From Caecitellus pseudoparvulus (Eukaryota; Bigyra: Bicosoecida), in the NCBI GenBank assembly GCA_965644315.1, contig CBFFRQ010000095.1, forward strand, positions 124,001-188,000: DNA of 64,000 nt. Reading direction: 5' to 3'. This document shows positions 31,901 through 41,172 of the stretch, one piece after another. Each line of letters begins with the position of its first letter. Position 1 is the stretch's first letter. A program made the position numbers and the translations under genes. The notes beneath the pieces were generated by a model. That model worked only from the letters and a program-made list of their open reading frames with translations. It ran no database searches and had not been told where the DNA came from.

Positions 31901-34900
31901 TGTCTGTCCCGCCGCCCCCGTTGGCGCCTGCCCCGGCCACACGTCACCACCGTACACCTTCGCCAAGTGGCCCGTGGCGGCAGGGAGGTCGCCGCCCCGG
32001 GCGCACGCCAGAGCCAGCCACACATGCACCTGCAGAGTCTGGGCTGGGCTGGCCAGGGTGAGGTGGGTCACGTGCAGCAGGCAGCGCAGCAGCGGCAGCA
32101 GCAGGGGCGTGTAGCGGCCGTCGGCGTGCGACAGCAGCCGCACAGCACAGTGCCGCAGCGCCAGCACGAACAGCGGCAGGGGAAGCAGGCGGCTGTGCTG
32201 CCACACCCGCCCGCCCAGAGCTGCCTCGCCCTCCTCCCCCACCCCGCACAGCAGGGCCGCCAGCGCGGCACACGCGTCCCTCTCCGCCTCATTCAAGGAC
32301 GCATCCGTGGCAGCCAGCAGGCCCGCGGCGGTGGCAGCCATGGCTGGCCCGCACGCCCCCATGCGCGTGAGGACGCCGGCCCCCAGGCCCTCAGGCGCGG
32401 GGGTCTTGGGGGGCGCATCCCCCCCCCTCGGCACCATGCCTGCCACCAGTCCTTGCCACACCCCCGGCTTGGCGCTGTCCAGGTGTCCGAAACAGGCGTC
32501 CAGGGCGTCACCCCAGGCTGCTGCAGCTGCCGCGGCAGCACCTGCCCCACCCACACTCATCGCAGCACAGCCTTGCTCCAGCAGGGCAGCGGACAGGGCG
32601 GGGGTGTCCTGTCTCGCACGCAGGGCTGGCAAGACCGCCTCGTACGCTGCCACGACGTCCCCAGCCTGGGCCATTAGGGAGGTGGGCGTGGGGGCGGGGT
32701 GGAACGTCACCGTCTGGCGCTGGCTGGGGCTGCGCAGGGCCCGCAGAATGCCCATGTGCCCGCCGCCGCCTGCACTGCCTGGCCGATCTACGAGGGGTGC
32801 GCCCTGCTCCTCGAAGGAGGCGGAGGCGGCGGCTGCCAGGTCCTCCAGCGCTTCCCGTGCCGCTGCCAGGCTGCGCTGCGCAGCGGGCGTGCTCTGGCGC
32901 AGGGCCTGCCGCCACCCTTCCAGCGCCTCTGCCCGTACGGTGCGAGTGGTAGCGGCACGCGCCAGCGCCTCCAGCGCCGCCTGCTCGCGGTCCAGTACCA
33001 GGTCCACGGCGCGTTGGGCGGGGTTCAGCATGTCCTGACCGTCGTCCACCAACAACGCCTGGCGGCGCTTGCGGCGCAGGTCGCTGTCCAGCAGTGCCTG
33101 CAAGCGGGTGGCTAGCTGCGCTGAGGTGTCGCTAAGGGTGGTGGCGTGCTGCACCGCCACTGCCGCACTGCACTGTGCCGCAGTGGTGCCCAGGGACACA
33201 GCAGAGGCTAGGGCCTCCTGGATGTCACCTGCCAGGGAGGAGCGGGAGAGGGCTGCGGCAGAGGCGGCGGCCGCCTCTGCCCGGCCCCGCACGAGGGCGG
33301 ACCAGGTGTCCAGGCGCGTGCCACCCACGACGCTGGAGGGGACGTCCCACGCCCCTGAGAAGTTCACCAGCGCACGGGGCGCGTGGCTGTGAGACGTGCC
33401 GACGCCAGACCAGGGCCCTGCCCCCGCCACGGGCGACGTGCCTCGCGTGGTGCCAGCAGCAGCCAGCACCCCCTCCAGCACGCCCGCCGCCGCTGCTGCC
33501 AGCTCGCCTGCTTGCTCCCACTGCCACGCAGACAGCAGGACGCCCTGGCACCAAGCCAGCAGGCGGGCGGCGGCCAGGACGTCGGCGATGTCCACGCGGG
33601 AGGTGGGGGTGGGGGGAGGGGACCCGCCCCCCTCCACACTGCCCCCCTCATCCTCCTCTGCCACCACCATGCCATCTTGATCGTCCACGCTCTCGCCCTG
33701 TACGTCTTCCTGCAGGGCCAGAGGGGCGGCGCCGCCCACCTCGCCTGACAGCACTGCAGTGGGGTGCAGGCCTGCCGTGGCCAGAGCGGCGCCGTGCGTG
33801 AGCATGATGCCGCCGCTGGCCACACCACGCAGCAAAGCGGCCGCCGCTGCCCCCAGCCGCCACACGGCAGCACAGGAACCCGTCACGGCCTGCGCTGCAG
33901 CTGTGACTTGCTCCTGCGCCGCAGTCACCAAAGCTGGCATGGCGGCCTCTGCCTCCGTCACACCCTCGCTCAGCAGCGGCTGCAGGGTGGAGGCGTCCAG
34001 GGAGGGCAGCATGTCGAGGGGGGCCGTGCCGACAGGGCTCATGCAGTGCCACGCCTGGGGTTGCACATGGTGTCGTGTGATGTGGGCCCACGCCCCGTCA
34101 CACGCCTCCGCCACGATGCCCCAGCCTGCACTGGCCACGCCCAGCACAGCGGCGTCGGCTGCCGTGTGCAGCACCGCAGCGGCACAGGCTGCCGTGTGCA
34201 GAGTGGCCAGTTGGCTGGCCTGCTGCGGCGAGGCACAGCCCTCCACCAGCGCCAGCACGGCGTGACCTGGCGCCCCCGCCGCACACCTGGACCAGGCTCG
34301 CCGCACCGCCGCCTCATCCAAGGAGGGGGGCGGGCAGGGAAGGGAGGGTGTGGGCACGGGCTCCAGGGCGGCGGGTGGTGGGGGCCCATCGCCGGGGGCC
34401 ACCTCCAGCCCTGCCGCCCGGTGAGCTGCTGCTGCCGCGTCAGCCGCCGCCACCTCGCGGGCTTGCTGCACGTCGTCGGCGCACAGCTGGCGCACATCCA
34501 GCAGGGGGCCAGTGGAGGGGCCCCGAGGCGCCGGCGTGCCTGAGTGAGAGGCGTCACTCCACGAGGCGGCCCAGGAGGGCAAGGGGCGCCCCACCACCCC
34601 CCGCCACGCCGCCGCCCCCGCTCGCAGCCCCGTAGCCTGCAGACGCGCCAGACACAGCAGCACGTGGCGGTGGTTAGCAGACAGGCCGCTCGTGGGCAGA
34701 GCCCCAGGCGCTCGCTCGGCACTGGCGGCCAGGACATCCTCCCACCGGACACCCGCCTGTGCCAGCGGCACGGACAGCGGCACGGGGTTGTCCAGAGCAG
34801 CCTGACGAGCCTCCGCCACCGCCACGGCGCCTGGTCCAGCCATGGCTGCCGTGGCCGCTTGGTCCCCGCCCTCCTTGCCTGGCAAGTGCCGGTGCAGGGC

Positions 34901-37900
34901 GTGCCACAGCTCCTGTAGGGCTGCCTGGGCTGGGGCCGGTGACGCGGTGCTGAGTCGCGTGGCTCGCAGCAGGCGCCCCAGGCCGCCCGGCAAGCCCCGC
35001 TGCAGCACGGCTGTGAACAGGCCCAGCACCTCGTTGGCAAGCGACGCCACGCCCACAGCCCAATTGGCGTGCAGTGCGTGGGGTGGCAGCTGCTCCATCG
35101 CAGCCTCCACGCTGGGGGGGTGGGGCAGTGGCAGGAGCGCCTTGGTCCACCCACCCACCTCGGGGGCCGTGCCTTGGTCCGCCAGCTCCGCCAGTTGGTG
35201 TGCCACAGCTCGGTACGCCGGGAGAAGGCTGGCGGGGGTGCTGGGCGGGGGCGGTGCGCCCTTGCCTGAGCTGGGCGGCAGCGGCGTCTCACTGCTCCCC
35301 AGCAGGCTGCAGCCCGTGCACGCCGCCCGCAGAGCCCAGTTCAACTGCGCCAGACACCACTGCAAGGAGGGCTGCCACACCAGGTCGGGAGTGCTGGCGT
35401 CTGGCGCGGCGGAGGGAGCCCCACCTCGCCCCTCAGCCCCCTCCTCCTCGTCGGGGTCACCCACAGGCTGCACACCCCCCACGAGCAGAGCAGACCTTGC
35501 CAGCCGCAGCGCAGCCACCACCCCCAGCAGGGGACACGCCCTGGCCAGGCGCTGCAGGCAGTGCTGGGCGGCGGCAGAGACCAGCGCACCAGGGGGCAGG
35601 CAGCCTGGAGGTGCCTGCCAGGCTCCCTCGTCCACCTCCCGAGCAGGCTTGATGGGGAGGGGGGATGTGGGCGCCATGGGGGGCTTGCCGCCCTTGCCGC
35701 CCCGACCCCCCCCTCGCTTGCCGCTGCTTGGGGACCCAGACCGCTTCCCGGCACCCTCGCCCGCGGGCGCAGCCGCCATGGCTGTCGTCAGGGCAGCCGT
35801 CACGGCTGCCTGGACGGGGGCAGAAGCCACCGTGCCGACAGGCAACCCGGCGCAAGTTGCTGCGATGGCGACACTGGCCAGAGCGTGGCGTGCCGCCTGC
35901 TCAGGGGTGCAGGTGGTGGCGGGGGGGGCGGGAGGCAGCAGGGTCCAAGGATCGAAGTGCGCGGTGTCCGGCTGCGGCGGGGCAGGTGCCTCCTGTGCAG
36001 GCGCCTTGGTGCCCGGTTTGGCCGCGCCCCCCCCGCTCGCCGGCACAGCGCCAGGCGCGGCGGCACGCTCCCTCCACACCTGCCCCTCCAGCACAGCATG
36101 CAGCAGGGCAAGGGAGGGCGTCATGCCTGCCACGTGTGCCGTCAGGCGGCCCAGCTCTGCGCCGCTCCCCTGCTCGGGGACACTGCGCAGGACCAGCCCG
36201 TCACTGCCCACTGTCCAGCCCAGCCCGGCCATGATGCCAGGCACGTCTGGCGTGCCGTGGCGCTGTGCCGCTGCCATGGCTGCTTGCCAGCCCGCTGCAG
36301 CAGGGGGGGGCATGCCCAGAGAGACGAGTGCTGTTTGCAGGGCGGGGAGTGGGCCACCCCACCCGCCAGATGGGCCCACCAGGAGCGGCGAGCCCCGACG
36401 CAGCAGCGCCCCCCCGCACTGGGCGTGCGCGCTGCGCAGGGTGGGTGTCCATGCCCGCGGTGGCAGAGCGCATGCCAGGCCCATCACACCCCGTGCCAGA
36501 GCCAGGAACTCACGACCTGATGCCGCCTGGCCAGCCAGGGGTCGTGTCTCCCACCATGCCCCGGCCACGAGGCGCCCGGCCAGCAGGGGCAGGTGTGCCG
36601 TGAGGGCCACCTGGCCTGCGTGCAGGAGAGTCACTGCCCGCAACGCAGCAGCGATGTGGGCGCGGCGGGCAGGCGGCACACCCCGCCCTCCCGCCCCACT
36701 GCCGTCGGAAGGCGGCAAGACGCCGTGCACCAAAGCCGCGGCAGCCTCGGGCGCGCCGTGTCCGCCGGACAGCGCCGCCAGGAGTGCCGTCTCGGCAGGG
36801 CGCGTGTCTTGAGGGGTGTGTGCGGCGGGGCTGAGCAGGGCGCCCGCCCCCCCCACATCCGTCACCACCAGCAGCGCCAGGCACTGCGCCAGGGGTGCCA
36901 GCAGAGCCTCGGGTGCAGAGCGCAGGCGCCCCGCTCGCAGCCGGATCCAGGCCAGGGGGTCCTCCGCCGCAGGGTCCAGACTGCCCCCCGCCAGGGCCAG
37001 GAAGGGCAGTGCCACCCGAGCTGCCGCTGCCCGGGCAATGGCCCACTCACCCACACGTGCCGCCTCCACAGCTAGGTATGCCCGGAGGAGGGGGAGGGGG
37101 AGGGGTGTGGCTGCCAGGATGCTAGGCGTGGAGGGGGTCACGTGGGGCTTGGCGGAGTCCCCGTTGGAGCCTGGGCCCATGAGTGCGCCCAGCTCCCGCA
37201 CGAGGTCAGGCGACAGCTGGCCGCTGCCTTGTAGTGCTGCTCCCCCCCCCTGCAGCGCAGTCGGCATGTGCCCCACTGCAGCTGCGAAGTTGTACGTCGT
37301 GTTGCGTGTGAGGCCGCCGGCTGAGGCAGGCACCCCCGGCAGGGCTGACGTCACGCCTCCGTCTCCCCACAGGGAAGCCTGCAGCAGGGCAGGCAGTGCC
37401 ACGGGGCGTTGGTCCGGTTCGTGTGGCACGAGGAAGCGCCCTGTGCCGGGCAGGTCCACGGCACTGAGCGTGACGGCTGTGCCGGACCCGAACTCTTTCC
37501 CCAGCAGCGCCACCGCAGGGTGAGAGGTTGAGAAGGTGCCGTGCTTGGGGCTGGCCTTGCCGCTCGCCGCACCGTCGTCACGTTCGGCAGGGTGGGGCAG
37601 GAGCAGCGTGACGGAGGTGGAGCATCGCGTGACGAGGCGTGGGGGGGAGCGGTGCGTGAGGGGGGGTGCGGCGCGCTGTCCCCCCTCGGCCTCCAGCGGC
37701 CCCCACGCCTCCTCCCACCGCTGGGCCGCGGCGCTGGCGGCTTGCTGCAGGCAGGTCTCTGCTGCGTGCAGGGCCTCCCGTCGCGCCACAGCGGTTGGTA
37801 GGTGGGGCAGGGATGCCAGGTGCACCAGCACGGCCCACTCAGGGTTGGCCCCAGCCTGAGACAGCAGGCGTGCCATGGCCTGCGGTGCCACGCCATGCAC

Positions 37901-40900
37901 CTGCGCTGTAGCTCCAGTGCCTGCCGCTGCGGTGGCGGGTTGGGCGGCACTGACGGCAGTGGCGCCACCCGTCACACTGGTCACCGTGCCGGGTCGAGCA
38001 GTGCCTTGCCTCGCAGTGAAGGTGCTGCCGGGCCTGCCAGTGGACATGGCAGAGGGGGGTGGGCCCACGGCGGCGGGCAAGGGTGCAGGCACCCCGCCCT
38101 CCCCCACCACACACCCTGCCGGCAGGGCAGACGTACGGACGTACGTGTCCCAGGGACCTTCCTCCTCCAGCCGGGCGCGACCTTGGGTCGCGTGCAGGGC
38201 CGCCTCGCGTGCCCGCCCCACGCGCCGCGCCGCCGCAGCCAGGTCCAGCGAGAACAGGCAGCTGAGCACATCCGCATGCACGGCGGCGAGGGACAGGATG
38301 CCGCGCACACCCTCACTGCGGCCGGACACGGCGTGGGGATGCAGGTGCTGGGCAGCCCCTGGCGTGGGGTGCAGGGAGTCGTCCGAGGGGGGCGGTGGGT
38401 GGGCCCACGCCTCCGCGTATGGCAGGGGCATGCCGGCAGCCAGCGTCGTGAGCTGGGCCCGGATGGGTGCTGCGTGGGCCATGGCGTCGTCGTCGCCCTC
38501 GGACCCCAGCACCGCCTGGGCGCTGAAGACGGAGTCCAGGGACCGCTGCACAGCCTCCTCCACTGGCACGAGTGTCTGCAGCGCACCAGACACGTCGTCC
38601 GCCTCTGCCTGCAGCACAGCCACAACGATGCCTAGGCGCCCCACACTGCCAGCGTCTGCCGGGGACAGGGGGGCACCCCGCCGCGCCACGGCCAACACGC
38701 CTCGCAGGGCAGCACTGCCCCACCCCCGAATGGCGCAGCGCACCACCGAGGCTCGCTGGGCGGCGGCAAAGGGCGTGTCCTCGCCACAGTGCCCCAGCTG
38801 CAGGGAGCCCGCCCCTCGCCATGCCTCCAGGGCCAGCACGGCAGTGGACAAGTGCTGGGCACCCTGCAACACCAGGCCAGGGTGCGAGTCCACGATGTTG
38901 AAGCCAGGTTGGCGCAGCAGTGACGTCAGCACTGCCGCCAGGGTGTCTGCGCTGTGTGGAGATAGGGCCAGGCTGGGGGGGAACAGGGACGCGCTGCCGC
39001 CTGCCTCGTCCGAGGCGCCCTCCTCCCCCTCCTCCTCCAGACCCGCCAGGCAAGCTGCCAGGGCGGGAGAGGGGGCGGGGAGCAGGGGCGCCAGCAGTGC
39101 CGCTGCCTGCCCACTCCACACGCCAGGAGTGGCAGTGGCCTCCGAGACTGCACGGCGCAGGGCCAGGCACTTGCCAGACATTTGCAGGCGGTGCAGCTGC
39201 ACCAAGGAGGGGGGGTCATCTGGGTCCAGAGGAGGGGTCACGCCCGCCGAGCCACTCTCATCCAGCTCCGGCAAGTGCATCCCCCCCTCCACATCCCCTT
39301 CTGGGGATGGAAGGGGGGTGCCGGTGGGCCAGGCGGGGTGAGGCGGCGCCAGAGTGAAGGCCAGACCCCGCACGCCCCAAGTGACCACCAGGCGCAAACC
39401 TAGCCCGGCAGCCATGTCCTCCACCGCATCCCCATCCACAGCAGGGTCCCCCCTCAGCAGCGGCAGGTGCAGCGCCATGCCGACCATGTCAGTCGAGCAG
39501 GTGGCAAAGCCAGCTGCCCGGGCAAGCGCTCCCCACACTCGGAATTCCGCAGTGAGAGAGAGAAGGCCGTGCCACTGCCCCGCGGGCGTGTCTGTGACAG
39601 CTGCTGTCGCCTCGGCTAGCTGGCAGTGCAGTGCCAGGGGCAAGGCCGCAGCCAGGCGAGAAGCCTCCACGTCCTCCAGTGTGAGGGGCGGGGTGGACGC
39701 AGCACCCCCCTCGCCCCCCTCTGCATCCGCCCCTGTCTCACCCTCTCCCAGCAGAGCCCCCCGCAGCGCCAGGAATGGCACATGACAGGCGGCCAACTGG
39801 GGCGCCACCTCACCCAACGCAGCAGCCATGGCCTGAGGACAGGCATCAGCCAAGAGCAAAGTGCTGGCCAGAGCCGTGCGCAGTCCAGCGGCGGTGGAGG
39901 GTGCAGCAGCCACTGCAGAGCGCAGTGCGAGGTCCGGCTGCACCAGGCCATGTGCGGCGGTGGCCATGGCTTGCAAGCGGAAGCGGGCGTGGTCCAGGGC
40001 CGCCACGGCACTGCGCGGGATGGGGGGGTCCATGGCCAGCTCCGCCTGCAGCTGGCGAGTGGCGGCCAGGCCGTGTGCGGCGATCCCAGCGGCACCCTTG
40101 GGGGAGTTTGCCGCCAGGTGGGCCTGGCTCGCCGCTGCCCACAACGAGACACGCCAGGGAAGGTACGGAGTGCCACAGAGGATGAGGGTGGCCTGCACGG
40201 CATGCAGAGCCCAGGTGAGCAGGGCTGCTGCTTCTGGGGCCGCGGCAGAGGGGGCTGCAAAGGGCGTGCTTGCGGCACTGCCGAGGCAGCTTCCCCGTCC
40301 GCTGGCCAGCAGCAGGCGTGCCACCCGCATCGCCAGGGAAACGCCGTTGTACACGAGCCAGTACAGCGCCTCACGCACCGCGCTGGGGCGGGTGGTGATT
40401 GCGCCCACTGCGCCTTGGATAAGCCCAGAGGCCTGTCGTGCCGTGCGCAGAGCGGCCGCCGGGGACGCAGTCGGCGCCAGGCTGGCCAGCGCCACCTCAG
40501 CCAGACCAAGGAGCGTGCGGGAGAACACCTCCACCAGGTGCAATGGAGCAGAGGGTGGGAGAACCAGCGTTCCCTCCTCCTCCTGCACTCCCTGTGTCAG
40601 CAGCAGCGCCACAGCTCGGCGGTAGGCTGCATCGAGAGCGGAAATTGGTGCGCCTGCATCGGCCAGCGCCGCACCTGCCGCCAGCAGGCCTTCCAGCGTC
40701 GCGAGAGGGCCAGCTGAGCGCACTGTACGCTGAGTTGCCTTGATAAAGTCCTGCTCAGCTCCACGGAACCTGGAGCCCTGCTCCGCAGCCCCGGCAGAGT
40801 GGCAAACTGCACTGTCGCCCGGCGCCCAAGCCGTTTTTGACGGCAGGGCCAGCTGGACGAGGGCAGCCGCAGAGTCTGTGATGGCGGCGGCCTTGCTCTC

Positions 40901-40903
40901 CAT
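28994..40903 (-). CDS. CFAP54: CFAP54-like central-apparatus protein, single 11.9 kb exon
   Basis: 3969 aa from ATG 40903 with no intron. CFAP54 is a giant subunit of the C1d projection of the axonemal central pair, needed for normal ciliary beating. Most of the chain is Ala/Leu-rich helical repeat (TPR-like alpha-solenoid). The specific clue is an FN3-like insert at residues ~1085-1215 (DNA ~37660-37260): RLVTRCSTSVTLLL, a segment with GSGTAVTLSAVDLPGTG, then NTTYNFAAAVG, directly followed by a helical PLPLLRAYLAVEAARVGEWA. In CFAP54 proteins, as I recall them, the same order occurs (TSVTL, GLGTxxP, ExYVFAVAA, then YLxxxAYQxGxxxLA). The length exceeds the ~3000 aa usual for the family, partly through low-complexity inserts. 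The name is an inference from one domain block plus overall architecture; CFAP46 or another C1d giant is the alternative. Confidence 0.6.
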   Translation of the reverse strand: MESKAAAITDSAAALVQLALPSKTAWAPGDSAVCHSAGAAEQGSRFRGAEQDFIKATQRTVRSAGPLATLEGLLAAGAALADAGAPISALDAAYRRAVALLLTQGVQEEEGTLVLPPSAPLHLVEVFSRTLLGLAEVALASLAPTASPAAALRTARQASGLIQGAVGAITTRPSAVREALYWLVYNGVSLAMRVARLLLASGRGSCLGSAASTPFAAPSAAAPEAAALLTWALHAVQATLILCGTPYLPWRVSLWAAASQAHLAANSPKGAAGIAAHGLAATRQLQAELAMDPPIPRSAVAALDHARFRLQAMATAAHGLVQPDLALRSAVAAAPSTAAGLRTALASTLLLADACPQAMAAALGEVAPQLAACHVPFLALRGALLGEGETGADAEGGEGGAASTPPLTLEDVEASRLAAALPLALHCQLAEATAAVTDTPAGQWHGLLSLTAEFRVWGALARAAGFATCSTDMVGMALHLPLLRGDPAVDGDAVEDMAAGLGLRLVVTWGVRGLAFTLAPPHPAWPTGTPLPSPEGDVEGGMHLPELDESGSAGVTPPLDPDDPPSLVQLHRLQMSGKCLALRRAVSEATATPGVWSGQAAALLAPLLPAPSPALAACLAGLEEEGEEGASDEAGGSASLFPPSLALSPHSADTLAAVLTSLLRQPGFNIVDSHPGLVLQGAQHLSTAVLALEAWRGAGSLQLGHCGEDTPFAAAQRASVVRCAIRGWGSAALRGVLAVARRGAPLSPADAGSVGRLGIVVAVLQAEADDVSGALQTLVPVEEAVQRSLDSVFSAQAVLGSEGDDDAMAHAAPIRAQLTTLAAGMPLPYAEAWAHPPPPSDDSLHPTPGAAQHLHPHAVSGRSEGVRGILSLAAVHADVLSCLFSLDLAAAARRVGRAREAALHATQGRARLEEEGPWDTYVRTSALPAGCVVGEGGVPAPLPAAVGPPPSAMSTGRPGSTFTARQGTARPGTVTSVTGGATAVSAAQPATAAAGTGATAQVHGVAPQAMARLLSQAGANPEWAVLVHLASLPHLPTAVARREALHAAETCLQQAASAAAQRWEEAWGPLEAEGGQRAAPPLTHRSPPRLVTRCSTSVTLLLPHPAERDDGAASGKASPKHGTFSTSHPAVALLGKEFGSGTAVTLSAVDLPGTGRFLVPHEPDQRPVALPALLQASLWGDGGVTSALPGVPASAGGLTRNTTYNFAAAVGHMPTALQGGGAALQGSGQLSPDLVRELGALMGPGSNGDSAKPHVTPSTPSILAATPLPLPLLRAYLAVEAARVGEWAIARAAAARVALPFLALAGGSLDPAAEDPLAWIRLRAGRLRSAPEALLAPLAQCLALLVVTDVGGAGALLSPAAHTPQDTRPAETALLAALSGGHGAPEAAAALVHGVLPPSDGSGAGGRGVPPARRAHIAAALRAVTLLHAGQVALTAHLPLLAGRLVAGAWWETRPLAGQAASGREFLALARGVMGLACALPPRAWTPTLRSAHAQCGGALLRRGSPLLVGPSGGWGGPLPALQTALVSLGMPPPAAAGWQAAMAAAQRHGTPDVPGIMAGLGWTVGSDGLVLRSVPEQGSGAELGRLTAHVAGMTPSLALLHAVLEGQVWRERAAAPGAVPASGGGAAKPGTKAPAQEAPAPPQPDTAHFDPWTLLPPAPPATTCTPEQAARHALASVAIAATCAGLPVGTVASAPVQAAVTAALTTAMAAAPAGEGAGKRSGSPSSGKRGGGRGGKGGKPPMAPTSPLPIKPAREVDEGAWQAPPGCLPPGALVSAAAQHCLQRLARACPLLGVVAALRLARSALLVGGVQPVGDPDEEEGAEGRGGAPSAAPDASTPDLVWQPSLQWCLAQLNWALRAACTGCSLLGSSETPLPPSSGKGAPPPPSTPASLLPAYRAVAHQLAELADQGTAPEVGGWTKALLPLPHPPSVEAAMEQLPPHALHANWAVGVASLANEVLGLFTAVLQRGLPGGLGRLLRATRLSTASPAPAQAALQELWHALHRHLPGKEGGDQAATAAMAGPGAVAVAEARQAALDNPVPLSVPLAQAGVRWEDVLAASAERAPGALPTSGLSANHRHVLLCLARLQATGLRAGAAAWRGVVGRPLPSWAASWSDASHSGTPAPRGPSTGPLLDVRQLCADDVQQAREVAAADAAAAAHRAAGLEVAPGDGPPPPAALEPVPTPSLPCPPPSLDEAAVRRAWSRCAAGAPGHAVLALVEGCASPQQASQLATLHTAACAAAVLHTAADAAVLGVASAGWGIVAEACDGAWAHITRHHVQPQAWHCMSPVGTAPLDMLPSLDASTLQPLLSEGVTEAEAAMPALVTAAQEQVTAAAQAVTGSCAAVWRLGAAAAALLRGVASGGIMLTHGAALATAGLHPTAVLSGEVGGAAPLALQEDVQGESVDDQDGMVVAEEDEGGSVEGGGSPPPTPTSRVDIADVLAAARLLAWCQGVLLSAWQWEQAGELAAAAAGVLEGVLAAAGTTRGTSPVAGAGPWSGVGTSHSHAPRALVNFSGAWDVPSSVVGGTRLDTWSALVRGRAEAAAASAAALSRSSLAGDIQEALASAVSLGTTAAQCSAAVAVQHATTLSDTSAQLATRLQALLDSDLRRKRRQALLVDDGQDMLNPAQRAVDLVLDREQAALEALARAATTRTVRAEALEGWRQALRQSTPAAQRSLAAAREALEDLAAAASASFEEQGAPLVDRPGSAGGGGHMGILRALRSPSQRQTVTFHPAPTPTSLMAQAGDVVAAYEAVLPALRARQDTPALSAALLEQGCAAMSVGGAGAAAAAAAAWGDALDACFGHLDSAKPGVWQGLVAGMVPRGGDAPPKTPAPEGLGAGVLTRMGACGPAMAATAAGLLAATDASLNEAERDACAALAALLCGVGEEGEAALGGRVWQHSRLLPLPLFVLALRHCAVRLLSHADGRYTPLLLPLLRCLLHVTHLTLASPAQTLQVHVWLALACARGGDLPAATGHLAKVYGGDVWPGQAPTGAAGQTGTLADKAVTGGVTRLPALPPNVAVGSPAALPTLQWLTDASLVPDEGVLGAVPGDLVQDLALARAEVLLACARQTSATAPAQPALPPCSGDAGVAMDGGVWMGPLPGTDGTSPRPSSTSSSPRSAGKRGSSKDKQAASATALLPSAGAWDGPPLQASAMGLTQQLTGASVALARRVAAQAGLLRAPMPDARGRWALCSLMGSADVQDGGAAPSPRAVRAALLIGGARLVAGQFHAASAAAAVAGELLEALSARAEQGAASFWADGGVAAHPPLSSPAGCTLWLQCAQLNIAALLGVGALSQAAEAAGLAVVAARQAHDVTAELNCSLLAAQAQVRLGLQAEALATLHQALSRGLAVGEGVLDLLIPALHGGMSGLQGQLVAGAVPLATLAATCTATATLLRQGVALAEQGMDISTPSAASLLQRAVHLLMAGGAAQGKVGALAMASSGTASPRTGWLRREGCTAFAPALAQALHASAQHSLGVLLTAPRVQAAHCEALRQGLAQSRLALGVLDAVQHPVDALRVSVHLSIAHALRQCAQARLHTVQTERVAAAAHDDAVMVQTWMQEAEASLIAVASALASDAALASTHAKALWQEVAAVRCVALQAQSTLAPPSPAAGPEESPDGSAMDSPVHAMWTVDSVSVLAAVQQCLALQGRSTPAGLDVPAAALPHATRADLAVAAAAEAVLDSEVTLVAQGQQPDPRVEASTVPHCVDGVPAGQVHACLQALRSRAASSMVPHTCHLLPALAVLGTAVHDVTAACLQRAVPSEEQALAGEGGVTASAPASCQQCQSVWTGPNPSACTSHRLFTVLLPSPAAPAVPSACPEGLWVQVVAVVGGPSPEAQPTTARSRKSTKESALEAAAVEARHATLHTVPQAALVQAAGVATAAADAASRSLTQFARSGRVHSTLQQLLSLGQMLLPHSRLVPGSAVQEGLRDVLVSLAGVLARGGGSLPLQVADEDAEAKLQ

Positions 40904-41172
40904 AGTGGCGTCAATGGATGCCCGTGAACACTGCTCGCTAGCTTGGCCTGGCGCTCGGAGCGCGAAAACGCCTGGCACAGCTGGACAGCACTACGCAAGC
41001 CTGACAGTGTGCAGGGCTGCCAAGATCGCGAGCGACACCGCAACCCCTTGCTGGACAGCGCGCAAAGAAGAAGCGACCACATTCAGCCGAGGCAAGTGTG
41101 CACGACATGGGATTCTGCAGGTCGATTTTGCAAGTGCGCAAGGCAGTGCTCAGGCCACTCCTCGGTGCTACC
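40904..41172. promoter_or_regulatory. Short head-to-head intergenic region
   Basis: 269 bp between the CFAP54-like start (minus strand) and the start of the next gene (plus strand). Both promoters must lie here unless undetected 5' exons exist. No TATA box is obvious. Confidence 0.45.

Noticed and set aside
34842-36812. 656-codon plus-strand frame opposite the CFAP54-like gene
   Set aside because: Shadow of the Ala/Leu-rich coding strand; low-complexity Arg/Pro/Ala text with no family pattern.
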